Shown piece by piece: positions 26,701 through 35,195 of a stretch of DNA of 56,527 nt. The notes beneath the pieces were generated by a model. It saw only the letters and a list, made by a program, of their open reading frames with translations. It searched no databases and was not told the origin of the DNA. The translations under genes and the position numbers were made by a program. Origin of the DNA: Reclinomonas americana ATCC 50394 (Eukaryota > Jakobida > Jakobea > Jakobida); contig AFZH01020179.1 of NCBI GenBank assembly GCA_048213135.1, positions 1 through 56,527 on the forward strand. Direction: 5' to 3'. How positions within the stretch are numbered: position 1 is the stretch's first letter; the number at the start of each line of letters is the position of its first letter.

Positions 26701-29245
26701 CGGCCTGGACACCCATCCGTTTCTCGCAGGCCACGTCGTGGATGGCGCAATTGTGCTCCCGGCGGCCGCGCAAGTCGCCATGCTCGCGCGAGCTGCTAGC
26801 GAGATCGGTCTGGGAGAGCGAGTCGATCTCAAAGACGTCGTCTTTCGCCGACCCATCGTCCTGAGCGAGCGCGCGTCGACACTGCAGGTGGTGGCAAGTG
26901 TTCAAGCGCGCGCCGTTTCGCTCGAGATCGCCGCTTTCGACGCCGCCTCGGGCGACTTCGTGACTTGCTGCACATGCGAGGCCGCGACGGCTGACGAGAC
27001 CGCCCTCTTCGAAGGCGCGCCACCCAAGGATCTCGTCCGAACGGAGCCCGTAGTCGCGCTCTACGACGAGCTTGAACGGCGAGGTCTCGAATATGGTCCT
27101 TCGTTCCAGACCGTGACCGACCTGCGCGAAAGTGGTGCGACCACCTACGGAGCCTTACGCGCTGCGGCCGCGACCCCGACCGATGACGAGAGCAGGTTGA
27201 CGGTCATGCTCGACGGCGCCTTCCACCTGCTCGGCGCTGCGGATGGCGCCGACCGGGAGACCGGACTGCTGATCCCCGCTGCGATCAGGCGCCTGCGGAT
27301 CCACTCCGCCTGTCCGACGCAGGGTTGCAGCTGGGCTCGGCTCCGTGATCGAGCCGCTCGCCTGAGAAAGGCCGACGTGGTCCTGCATGGCGATCGAGGC
27401 CCGGTGATCGAACTGGAAGGGCTTGCTCTCGCAGTGTCCAAGGTCGGACCTCGGCGAGCGCAGCCTCTGGATCTCAAGGCCTATGAATCCGTCTGGCGTG
27501 CCGCTCCCCTCGACCACCTGATCGAATCCGGCGATCTGGTGCTCGTCGGCTCATCGGCCTTCGCAACGGAACTGGCGGCAGCGGCGCGCGCCTCGGGCGT
27601 CGAGGTCGCCTCGATAGCGCTTCGCACGGAAGCCGGCGACGGGCTCGATCCGGCCTGCCCGATCGATTGGAGAGGCCATCTCAGACGCGCGGCGTCAGTG
27701 ACGCCCGATGCCCGCGCGCTCGTCGTACTTCTCGACGATCTGTACGACGAGCTGACGACGCGGTGGGCGCAGTCCGCGCGGATCGCCGACGTCGTGCGCG
27801 CGGCGCTCCAAGCCGCGCCCTACGCTCCGTTCCAGTCGACACCGCGCCTCTGTTTCGTCAGCCGAGGTGCGGTCCGCGCCCTGCCTGACGACCTGGTGAC
27901 GAGCCCTATCGCAGCGATAGCGCATGGGCTTGCGCGCACGGCCCATTTCGAAGCGCCGAGCCTGAACTGCCTATGCGTGGATCTCGACGCCTTCGCGACT
28001 TCGGAGCGACAAGTCTCTCAACTACTGGCGGAGCTCGCCGGCGGTTCGACCGAGAGCGAAGTGGCGCACCGAGGCAGCGCCCGCATGGTCCGGCGCGTCC
28101 ATCCTCTCGACCTGCGCTCAGCCGATGTGACTGCCGCTTCGGTAACCGGTGAAGGGGCATACCTCGTCACCGGCGGCGCGGGCGCTCTAGGAGCTCTCGC
28201 CATCTCTTGGCTCTGCGAACAAGGCGCGGGGCGCGTGATTTCAGTCGGCCGCTCCGAGCCGTCGGAAGCCTGGAAAGCGATGCTCGAACCCCACCAGGCG
28301 AAGATCACTCACCTCTGCGCGGACATCGGCGACCGCGAGGCGCTACGCTGCATCGTCGGCGACTTGCCCGACGGCATGGCGCTCAAGGGCATAGTACATG
28401 CTGCAGGTGTGATCGAAGACGGTCCACTGATGTCGCTCTCGTCGGAGAGTCTGCAGCGAGTGCTTCGGCCGAAGGTGGATGGTGTCGAGGCGTTGTGGGA
28501 GACCCTTGCAGACGGAGATCTCGACTGGATCGTCCTCTATTCGAGTGCAGCATCGGTGCTGGGTTCGCCGGGACAAGCAAACTATGTGGCCGCCAACGCC
28601 TATCTGGATGCCTTCGTCGACTTCGCGCATGGCTCGAAGACCCGCGTGATCGGTTGCAACTGGGGGCCTTGGGCGGATCTCGGAATGGCGCAGGCCATCG
28701 ACGGCTCGAGCGCCCTCTCGGGAATCTCTCTGATTCCGCCTGAGCACGGGATGCATGCGCTATCTCGGATGCTGGAATCGACCGCGGACCATGCGATCCT
28801 TCTCCCGTTCGACTTGGAGAGCCTGGTCCAATACTACCCCGAAGGTCCCGGATTTGCGCTGTTCGAGGATCTTCTCGCGGGTCCGGGGCTGAACCTCCGG
28901 AGTGCGGGAGATCGTCTGACAGTGTCTCGGCGGCCGGATCTCGACACGCAGTTCGTCGAGCCTTCGACGCCGGTGGAACGCCTCATTGCGGGGATGTGGA
29001 GCCGCGCGCTCGGGATCGACCGGATCGGTCTGCACGACAACTTCTTCGCGCTCGGCGGGGACTCGGTCTTGGGGAATCAGATCTTCATCGAGATCAGCAC
29101 CGCGCTGGGCGTCACCATCTCGCCGGAAGAAGCCTTCGAGAACCTCACGGTCCATGAACTGGTGTCGCTTGCCGAGCGTCGCGCCGCGGAAATGCTCGAC
29201 GAAATGGACGATGAGACCCTTCGTGAACTCGCCGGGGCACAGTGA
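23777..29245 (+). CDS. One-module type I PKS: ACP-KS-AT-DH-KR-ACP
   Basis: An 1822-residue polypeptide. An N-terminal ACP carries phosphopantetheine site Ser38 in FGLDSEA. The KS (about 95-515) has Cys260 in DTACSSSL, His395 in VEAHGTGT and His432 in NIGHLEAAAG. The AT has Ser695 in GHSVGE and an xAFH motif (TYAFHSH), which points to malonyl-CoA. The DH has His986 in GHVVDGAIVLP with a later LDGAFHLL Asp. The KR has GGAGALG, Asp in the AAGVIEDG position (B-type like) and Tyr1603 in GQANYVAANAYLD. A C-terminal carrier has Ser1763 in LGGDSVLG, a PCP/NRPS-adjacent style. No enoylreductase or thioesterase is present. Predicted result is one C2 extension of the FAAL-loaded acyl chain to an alpha,beta-unsaturated thioester, released by another protein. 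Confidence 0.95.
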   Translation: MQRGELEEWLVARLATKTGLTPASIALDEPLSSFGLDSEAILAMTGEISERLERDVDPTIFFSYPTVSSVSAYLCSSLIGSHRRTSERRTDQVGDPVAIVGLACRFPGAPDKTAFWDLLNEGRSAIEDRGADRWASSGASSEELRKIARAGFLDGVDLFAAEFFGIRSEEARRMDPQQRLLLEVAWEALQDAGIPTTRIKGSSCGVYVGISTNEYGKRQTEGLDAVGAMTGTGAALSIAANRLSYMFDLRGESVAVDTACSSSLVALGMAVRALRRGDSETALVGGVNLLIDPEISWGMAQAGMLSPNARCRTFDEQADGYVRGEGCGVVVLKSLAAALRDGNQIYALVRGVAVNQDGRSNGLTAPNALAQQDVVRKALEDAGVAAADVAYVEAHGTGTPLGDPIEANALGVVLADAAAPVGVGSVKTNIGHLEAAAGIASVIKTALSIRHGSVPPTLNVETLNPKITAPNLRVATQGWRLPATGEARICGVSSFGFGGTNAHAVLSGAPSLGARTGAPALEGSVLVPLSAGSEAELRAFAQHLATVVETTGAPPSAVAQILGNKRDLLSARTGIVASDGADLARQLRSTSARAVIAKSARAPRIAFVFAGQGSQTPQMARELWRAEPLAASIMRRCDEVVRDVAGWSLRDALMGEPDRFADTAVLQPCLVAYGIALFELYRSRGLEPTRVLGHSVGEITAAYAAGAITLEDAMLIACRRGSAMASTAGQGAMLAVQATAEEAARFVEEGVIGLAATNAPTEIVLSGARGPLERVQAASRAEGRHVAWVNETYAFHSHQMSDAALAVEAALAGLDPLDGSVGFISSVVGDLLPGSALTPQYWRRNVVETVRFAEAVDKLSAVDLVIEIGARPVLQRSMRDVLPGEVSVISSSRPGSNEHRAWLSSLAEAFERGCALKYGTGEPRLDPGEMPVPRLPQERYWLERRTASQGAGRGLLGRRLRLAPVAGVHVWEAELGLDTHPFLAGHVVDGAIVLPAAAQVAMLARAASEIGLGERVDLKDVVFRRPIVLSERASTLQVVASVQARAVSLEIAAFDAASGDFVTCCTCEAATADETALFEGAPPKDLVRTEPVVALYDELERRGLEYGPSFQTVTDLRESGATTYGALRAAAATPTDDESRLTVMLDGAFHLLGAADGADRETGLLIPAAIRRLRIHSACPTQGCSWARLRDRAARLRKADVVLHGDRGPVIELEGLALAVSKVGPRRAQPLDLKAYESVWRAAPLDHLIESGDLVLVGSSAFATELAAAARASGVEVASIALRTEAGDGLDPACPIDWRGHLRRAASVTPDARALVVLLDDLYDELTTRWAQSARIADVVRAALQAAPYAPFQSTPRLCFVSRGAVRALPDDLVTSPIAAIAHGLARTAHFEAPSLNCLCVDLDAFATSERQVSQLLAELAGGSTESEVAHRGSARMVRRVHPLDLRSADVTAASVTGEGAYLVTGGAGALGALAISWLCEQGAGRVISVGRSEPSEAWKAMLEPHQAKITHLCADIGDREALRCIVGDLPDGMALKGIVHAAGVIEDGPLMSLSSESLQRVLRPKVDGVEALWETLADGDLDWIVLYSSAASVLGSPGQANYVAANAYLDAFVDFAHGSKTRVIGCNWGPWADLGMAQAIDGSSALSGISLIPPEHGMHALSRMLESTADHAILLPFDLESLVQYYPEGPGFALFEDLLAGPGLNLRSAGDRLTVSRRPDLDTQFVEPSTPVERLIAGMWSRALGIDRIGLHDNFFALGGDSVLGNQIFIEISTALGVTISPEEAFENLTVHELVSLAERRAAEMLDEMDDETLRELAGAQ

Positions 29246-29928
29246 CGGGGGACCGCGGCGGCGCAGCTGAAACGCTCCACGACCTCCATCGACTCGTGGC
29301 CTCGCTGCCGTCCGGCGTCTCGGCTGCCGCCTGCGAGATTTCGGAGACGGTAGAGCAGTACGACTGGTACCCGGAGGCGGCTGAAATGCAGAGCGTCGCC
29401 ATTCGCCGGCGACGCGAGTTTCTGGCCGGTCGAAGGTGCGCGCGACAAGCCCTGGCGCGCCTGGGCCATCCAGGCGCTCATGTACCGATCGGGACGGACC
29501 GCGCCCCTGTCTGGCCATCGGGGTTCGTGGGCAGCATCTCCCACAGCTCGACGCGGGCGCTCGCAGTCGTCGCGTCCTCAGGCGTGGTCACGGCGCTGGG
29601 CGTCGACTGCGAGACACGGGGCAGGGTGACACCCGGCCTTGCCTCGAAACTGCTGCGCGACGACGAGCGTCGGAACGGCGGCTTGATAGTCTACGACTGG
29701 CCGACACTGGTGTTCAGCGCGAAGGAGGCATGCTTCAAGGCTTGGTATCCCAGCCATGGGCAGATGCTCGACTTTCACGACGTCCGGCTACATTTTTCCT
29801 CGGACTTGAACTCTTTTCAGGCTGAAATCGTGCTCGACGGGCGAGTGAAGATGCACTTGCGTGGAGGGGCCGTTCATTTGGGCGTCGACCACGTCTACAC
29901 AGCCGCCTGGCAAGACACTCAAATATGA
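29242..29928 (+). CDS. 4'-phosphopantetheinyl transferase (EntD/Sfp type)
   Basis: A 228-residue protein that should attach phosphopantetheine to the two carrier domains of the PKS. The family motifs are VGSISHSS, the magnesium-binding GVDCE and FSAKEACFKAWYP. It starts with GTG and overlaps the PKS stop by 4 bp (GTGA), which places it in the same operon. The PVWPSGFVGSISHS segment is typical of the EntD-like branch. Its N-terminal region includes RRREFLAGRRCARQAL, the usual helix of this family. Confidence 0.93.
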   Translation: MTGDRGGAAETLHDLHRLVASLPSGVSAAACEISETVEQYDWYPEAAEMQSVAIRRRREFLAGRRCARQALARLGHPGAHVPIGTDRAPVWPSGFVGSISHSSTRALAVVASSGVVTALGVDCETRGRVTPGLASKLLRDDERRNGGLIVYDWPTLVFSAKEACFKAWYPSHGQMLDFHDVRLHFSSDLNSFQAEIVLDGRVKMHLRGGAVHLGVDHVYTAAWQDTQI

Positions 29929-29953
29929 CCGGCGACGCCGGCGGGAGGAATCG

Positions 29954-31156
29954 ATGAGCAGTGGCGCTACGGGGCGTCTGACGTTGCCCCTATACCTCGT
30001 CATATTCTTGGACTCGATCGGCTACGCGCTGATCATGCCCTACCTTCCCTTCATTCTCATGGACCAGGGCGCGGATGCGCGGCTTGGCGGCTTCGTCGTC
30101 GCCGTTCACGCGGTCGCCGCGATCGGTGCTGCGCCGATCTTGGGGCGGCTTTCCGACAAATGGGGCCGAAAGCCGATCCTGTTGGCGACCATTCTGGGCA
30201 CGGCGGTCGCTTATCTCGCCTTCGCGCTCGCGCCCAACATCTGGATCCTGCTGCTGTCGCGTGCGATCGCCGGGGTCATGGCCGGCAACGCCGGCGTTGT
30301 CCAGGCAGCGCTCACTGACGCCACCTCCGACGAGGAACGCGGCAAAGCCATGGCCTTTTCCAACGCCGCATGGGGTATGGGCTATCTGGTAGGGCCCGCG
30401 GCAGGCGCCGGCTTGACGATGCTCACACCGCAGGCTTCGGGCCTTTACGTCGGTCTCCTCGCCGTGGTGGCGTCCATCGTCTCTGCAGTGGTGGTCTGGA
30501 CGCGGTACCACGACGTGTCGGTCGACAACGCTGCGGGCTCTTCTGCCGCATCGGGGAAATTGCCCGGGTCGGCGATGATCGTTCAGATGCTTCTGCTCTA
30601 CGGCTTGTTGTCCGTGGCGCAGAACGGCTTGGCTTCGATGACGGGCTTCTGGGCGAATGCGTCGTTCGGGTGGACCCAACGTGGCGTGAGCCTGCTCATG
30701 TTCGGGGTCGCCGCCAGCATCATCGTGATGCAGTTGCTGGTCATGCCCATCCTCTTCCGCAAGCTGAAGACCAACCATCTCCTCTTCTTCACCATCGGGG
30801 TGATGGTGATCGGATGCTCTGCGATCTGGTTGGCGAAGACGAACGTACCTCTGATGGGCGTGAGTGCGGCGCTCTTGTTCTGCGGCATCACGGCATCGCA
30901 AGCCGTCGCGAGTACAATTCTCTCCAAGGCCGCGACGCCTGAGACGCGAGGACGCGTCATGGGAGCCTCTGTGAGCTCCGGGGCCGTCGGACGCGTCATC
31001 GGTCCGCCTGCCTTCGGATATCTCTTCGTCACCGCAGGCCCCCAATCGCCGTTCGTGGCCGTACTGGCGATGATGTTGGCGTTTCTCGTCTGGCGGGGTC
31101 TGGAGGCTTCGACCCAACGCACGGTCGGTCGCACCGCCGAGCACGTTCCTGACTGA
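29954..31156 (+). CDS. MFS exporter, TetA-like (DHA1) family
   Basis: A 400-residue, twelve-helix membrane protein. Motif A is GRLSDKWGRKP in the loop after helix 2 and an RAIAGVMAGNAGVVQAA helix resembles motif B/C of drug:H+ antiporters. The N-terminus LYLVIFLDSIGYALIMPYLP matches the TCR/Tet group. The ATG at 29954 follows GGGAGG; the in-frame upstream start overlaps the PPTase gene and lacks a site. As the last gene of the PKS operon, it is the likely exporter of the product, and adds to the resistance GTPase next door. Confidence 0.9.
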   Translation: MSSGATGRLTLPLYLVIFLDSIGYALIMPYLPFILMDQGADARLGGFVVAVHAVAAIGAAPILGRLSDKWGRKPILLATILGTAVAYLAFALAPNIWILLLSRAIAGVMAGNAGVVQAALTDATSDEERGKAMAFSNAAWGMGYLVGPAAGAGLTMLTPQASGLYVGLLAVVASIVSAVVVWTRYHDVSVDNAAGSSAASGKLPGSAMIVQMLLLYGLLSVAQNGLASMTGFWANASFGWTQRGVSLLMFGVAASIIVMQLLVMPILFRKLKTNHLLFFTIGVMVIGCSAIWLAKTNVPLMGVSAALLFCGITASQAVASTILSKAATPETRGRVMGASVSSGAVGRVIGPPAFGYLFVTAGPQSPFVAVLAMMLAFLVWRGLEASTQRTVGRTAEHVPD

Positions 31157-31171
31157 AGCGGAGCGGATCAC

Positions 31172-31202
31172 CCGAGAGCGTGGTAGGACACCTCGCTCTC
31201 GG
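31172..31202. terminator. Inverted repeat between convergent MFS and GTPase genes
   Basis: CCGAGAGCG (31172-31180) and CGCTCTCGG (31194-31202) form a perfect 9-bp stem; past a T-T mismatch, GGT and ACC extend it around an AGGAC loop. It lies in the 58-bp gap between convergent genes, where a shared bidirectional terminator is expected. There is no long T run. Confidence 0.55.
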
Positions 31203-31214
31203 TGGCCGCGAGGA

Positions 31215-33155
31215 TCAGACCCGCGACGACATGCGGAGCAGATATTCGCCTCGATTGAAGGGGTTCTGATCCTGTCGCGGCCGGTCGGGAACCGGCCCGC
31301 GGACTTGCTCGTAGTGGTCGAATGCGGACTCGAGGATGCCCTCGCCGTGGGTCAGACCGGGCAACTGCCGCTGAAGATCGTGAACCCGTGCGGCAGGGAT
31401 GTCGCCTTCCATGACGAAACGCGATCCCTCGATCTCCGGAGGATATGGCACCGCATGCAACGCCCCCAACGCCGGAAGAACTAGGCTCAAGGTGTCGGCC
31501 GGAGCGTCCAGCTGGAAGCGGTGAACGGGCTCGAACACTCTTGTGCCTGCGCGGCGAAGTGCGTCTGCGACCACCAACGGCGTGAGATTCCGGTGATCGG
31601 CCGCCGTGCTGGTCGCCCACTTCCGATAGCGGATCGCCTGAGTCATCGTGACGACGACATCGGTGACCTCCCACCCGTGTAGGCCCTGGCGGAGGGTGTC
31701 GCGAACGGCGTCCTCCACAGCCTTGAGAAAGGCATGAGGAACCGAGCCGACATCCACTTCGAGGCGGAACTCGACGCCGCTGCCGACCTGGCCGGGCTCG
31801 ACTCTCAGACCTACGGTCGCGATGAAGGGGTAGGGAGCCTCATCGATGGCTTCACCGACGCCGATGGGTCGTTCGACGCAGATCGTCGTCGTCTCCCGAA
31901 ATTCGACCTCGACACCGAAGTCCTTCGAGAGCGTTTCTTGAATGACTTCCTTCTGCACTTCGCCATAGAGCGAGAGAGACATCTCCTGACGTTCATCGTT
32001 CTGCCGAAGGTTGATGAGAGGGTCTTGCTCGGCGAGCCGCGTCAAAGCTGCATGCAAGCGCCCACGCTCCGAAGGATGTCGCGGGACGATGACCGTCTCC
32101 AAAGTCGGCGGTGAGAAGCGGTGCAGAGCTCGCGCCGGTCCTGAAATCCCGAGGGTGTCGCCGATACGGACGTCGGTCAGTCCCCAGATCATGCCGATCC
32201 GACCTGCGGGAAGTCGGTCGCTGGGACAAGCTTCCCCACGATGGAAGATACTCAGCGCCGTGATTTTCTGCTCTCGCCCTCGCACCGCCACGCGTTGACG
32301 TGCTTTGATCTCGCCGGCGAACATCCGTGCATAGGCGATCCGCTCTCCGTTCGGGCCTCTGTCGACTTTGAAGACCGTTCCAGTGGGAGGTTCGTCGACA
32401 TCGCCTTCGCGCGCCGGCAAGAGCTCCGCGAGCCCGTCCACGAGTTGCTCGATACCTGCTCCGGTGATCGCCGAACCGAAGTATACCGGCTGAAGCTTCA
32501 GACTTCGTGTCTGAGACCTGAGCACCCTTCGCAGCTTTGCGGCCGAGGTGGTGCGCCCAGCCACGTAGTCGGACAGGATCCGGTCGTCCTGCTCGGCGAG
32601 AAGCTCCATCAACTCCGTCGCCGCGAGCGGATCGTCGAAGTCGCGTGTTTCGACATACGCGCTCGCTCCACCGAGGTCTCGAGGGATGCTCATCGCGACG
32701 AGAGACGGCGATAGACGTTCGCGCATCGAAGACAGCAGACTCTCGAATCTCGCACCCCGCCTGTCGATCTTGTTGACGAAGATGAGCGTGGGGATCTGCA
32801 GCCGCTTCAGGGCTCGCATCAGGACACGCGTCTGCGCCTGGACGCCCTCGACCGCAGAAATGACGAGCACTGCGCCGTCCAGGACGCTTAACGATCGTTC
32901 GACCTCGGCGATGAAGTCTGGGTGGCCGGGCGTGTCGATGAGGTTGACGACGATGTCTTTCATCTCGAACGAGGCGACGGCCGCCTTGATCGTGATGCCT
33001 CTCTCTCGTTCTTGCTCGAGGGAGTCTGTCTGCGTATTGCCGCCGTCGACGCTACCGACTTGGTCTATGACGCCGCCTACGTAGAGGAGGCGCTCGGTGA
33101 GACTGGTCTTACCGGCGTCGACGTGCGCCAGAATGCCCAGGTTTAACACACGCAT
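31215..33155 (-). CDS. Tet(M)/OtrA-type ribosomal protection GTPase
   Basis: A 646-residue EF-G-like translational GTPase of the length of Tet(M). GTPase motifs are G1 AHVDAGKTSLTE (residues 10-21), the RGITIK switch I, G3 DTPGH, and G4 NKID. Domains III-V follow, ending NPFNRGEYLLRMSSRV, a C-terminus reminiscent of OtrA-like proteins rather than of EF-G. Such proteins dislodge tetracycline from the ribosomal A site; OtrA is a self-resistance gene in oxytetracycline producers. Here it probably gives self-protection against the island's product. It overlaps a short leader ORF, and its ATG lies inside the palindrome CATGAAGCTTCATG. Confidence 0.9.
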   Translation of the reverse strand: MRVLNLGILAHVDAGKTSLTERLLYVGGVIDQVGSVDGGNTQTDSLEQERERGITIKAAVASFEMKDIVVNLIDTPGHPDFIAEVERSLSVLDGAVLVISAVEGVQAQTRVLMRALKRLQIPTLIFVNKIDRRGARFESLLSSMRERLSPSLVAMSIPRDLGGASAYVETRDFDDPLAATELMELLAEQDDRILSDYVAGRTTSAAKLRRVLRSQTRSLKLQPVYFGSAITGAGIEQLVDGLAELLPAREGDVDEPPTGTVFKVDRGPNGERIAYARMFAGEIKARQRVAVRGREQKITALSIFHRGEACPSDRLPAGRIGMIWGLTDVRIGDTLGISGPARALHRFSPPTLETVIVPRHPSERGRLHAALTRLAEQDPLINLRQNDERQEMSLSLYGEVQKEVIQETLSKDFGVEVEFRETTTICVERPIGVGEAIDEAPYPFIATVGLRVEPGQVGSGVEFRLEVDVGSVPHAFLKAVEDAVRDTLRQGLHGWEVTDVVVTMTQAIRYRKWATSTAADHRNLTPLVVADALRRAGTRVFEPVHRFQLDAPADTLSLVLPALGALHAVPYPPEIEGSRFVMEGDIPAARVHDLQRQLPGLTHGEGILESAFDHYEQVRGPVPDRPRQDQNPFNRGEYLLRMSSRV

Positions 33156-33219
33156 GAAGCTTCATGTCCTTGAACTGGATGTTCTTTTCCGGTTGCTGGC
33201 TCATGGAGCTTCGGCGCAT
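33109..33219 (-). CDS. Possible leader peptide overlapping the resistance gene start
   Basis: A 36-residue ORF with a strong CAGGAGG site before its ATG at 33219. It runs in another frame through the start of the GTPase gene and stops 47 bases inside it. Its residues include QQPEKNIQFKDMKLHACVKP. Known tet(M) genes are controlled by a short translated leader and attenuation. Here translation of the leader could open the palindrome containing the downstream start codon, giving translational coupling. It may be only a regulatory ORF. Confidence 0.5.
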   Translation of the reverse strand: MRRSSMSQQPEKNIQFKDMKLHACVKPGHSGARRRR

Positions 33220-33319
33220 GGGGGCCTCCTGGACCTGTCGTGATCTGCGATTAAACCAGCCCACAACCCCTGAGCGCAACCTGTTTCGGGTCGCGTGGTG
33301 GTCCAGGCGGACCCGCACG

Positions 33320-34950
33320 TCATGAGAGCGCATTGGACGGCCCTGTGATCTCCCGGCGTCCAGCGTCGTCGGCAGCGATCGCGCGCGAACCACGCATGAT
33401 GAGAAGGTAGAGGACGGGCGTCGCGATACGCGACAGGAGCGTAGACGAGATCATCCCGCCGATGAGAACCACAGCCAACGGCGAGTAGAGACCGGAGTGT
33501 GCCAGCGCCAAGGGGATCATTCCTCCGATCGCGGTCACCGACGTGAGGAGGACCGGCAGGAAGCGGACCTCGCCCGCGATCTGGATCGCTTCCAGCAGCG
33601 GAGTTCCCTCGTTCCTAAGCCGCTCGGCATGATCGACCAGGAGGATCGAGTTCTTGACCTCGATACCTATGAGCGCGACGAGGCCGACAGCTCCGGTAAA
33701 GGAGAGGGAGTAGCCTGCGACCCAGAGCGCCACCACTGCGCCGAACATCCCGATCGGCACGATTCCGGCGACGACGAGGGCGGTGCGAAATCGCCTGAAC
33801 TCCAGCACCAAGACCGCAACGATGCCGAAGAGTGCGAGGAGGCCGGCCGCCACCAGACCGCTCGCGCTTTCGGATTGCGCCTCGGCATGACCACCGAAGG
33901 TGACCGTGTAGCCCGGCGGAACATGGACATCGCGTCGAACGGTCTCGACTACAGCGTCGCTGACTTCGCCGTCTGGAAAGTCGGAAGCGATATCGGCCGA
34001 CACCGAAACCGTGCGCTGGCGATCGAAACGATCGATCTGGGGAATTTCGGCGCGCAGGAGCGGGGAGGCGATCGCCGAGAACGGCGTCGCTTCACCCTGT
34101 TTGGAGGGGACCAGAAGCGCGTCGAAGATGGACAGGCGGTTCAGTGGCGCGCCGGCGGCAGCCGGATCCAACGCTCGCACGGTGACTGGATAGTCGTCCC
34201 CATCGAGGTCTCTGAGTCGACCGATCGGCTCTCCAGAGAGCGCCACTCTCGCAAGTTCCCGCGCTCGGCCGGGCATGACGCCGAGTGCAGTGGCTCTCGC
34301 ATCGTCGACGTTGAGGTCTATGCTCAGGCGTTCGTTGCGCGCGGGGTTGGTGACCCCGATCGCACCAGGCACGCGGTCGACCAGGAGTTCGACCTCCCGC
34401 GACATCTTCATGAGAACAGATGGATCGGGCCCGCTGATCCGAACGGCGATGGGCGCGGAGTAGGCGGAGCCGTTTTCAAACGTGATGACGGAGATCCGCG
34501 CCGGCCCATAGGCTTCGAAATCTCGCCGTAGGCGCGCGACGAGGGCCTCGCTCTTGCCGGGACGCCAAGCATCGAGGCTCACCAAGACTTCGGCTCCGGA
34601 GGAGGAGCTCGCCATCTGTCCGCGATTGTAGAACACCTGCGGATTACCTCGCCCCAAGTTGGAGGCCGTCCACGCTACTCCCGGATCTGCGGCCAATCGG
34701 CGCTCGACGAAGCGGAGCGCCTCGTCGGTCACTGGAATCGACGAGCCGGGCGCAGCTTCGATGCGTACGAGAAACTGCGGAACCTCTGCTGAAGGAAAGA
34801 GGCCGAAACCGACGACCCTCAACAGGGGGAAGGTGGTCGCGCAGGGCGCGAGAACGACGCCGAGTGCGATCCACGCAACCCGTCAAGGGAAGGGCGACGA
34901 CCGGGAGAAGCAACGCAAGCGTACGCAGAGCCGGCACCAGATACACGCTC
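33320..34950 (-). pseudogene. RND efflux transporter, C-terminal half, frameshifted
   Basis: This is the second half of an HAE1/AcrB-like RND pump: a periplasmic pore-domain part (FLVRIEAAPGSSIPVTDEAL to VPPGYTVTFGGHAEAQSESA), then the membrane helices GLLALFGIVAVLVLEFRRFR, GAVGLVALIGIEVKNSILLV and GGMISSTLLSRIATPVLYLL. The first half of the protein is missing. Near 34880 the frame changes: the start of the preceding helix (YLVPALRTLALLLPVVALPL) is read in one frame and its continuation WIALGVVLAPCATTFPLL in another, with a TGA between. So the remnant is both truncated and frameshifted and cannot make a pump. No membrane fusion or outer-membrane partner is nearby. Confidence 0.8.
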
Positions 34951-35195
34951 CCCTCGCGCTTTGTCCGCAGACAACTTTTGCGCAAGCTTGCATGACCAGA
35001 TCCGGTTTGCAACGGCCAAGCTGTCGCCATGGCTCGTTTCACGTTTGCACTGAAAAGCATGCAAGTGAAGGTTGTTCGGGTCAATCGCTGCTGCTAACGA
35101 GTTCGCCGCTCGTCCGTCGGGTTCGCCCATCGATGCGAAAGAGGTCGTGTAAAGATCTCGAACCGCCTGGCATGACGACAAAGGAGCAGCGTCGT
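34951..35195. other. Intergenic region before the ABC exporter remnant
   Basis: About 245 bp between the RND remnant and the C39-like exporter gene. It is slightly AT-richer than its surroundings and should hold the promoter of the exporter, but no clear promoter sequence or small gene was identified. AAGGAG at 35181-35186 is the exporter's ribosome binding site. Confidence 0.4.

Noticed and set aside
25547-26905. Long minus-strand open frame under the PKS AT/DH region
   Set aside because: Same reason: antisense shadow with no start signal or recognisable product.
29990-31171. 393-codon minus-strand frame under the MFS gene
   Set aside because: His/Arg/Asp-rich shadow of transmembrane codons.
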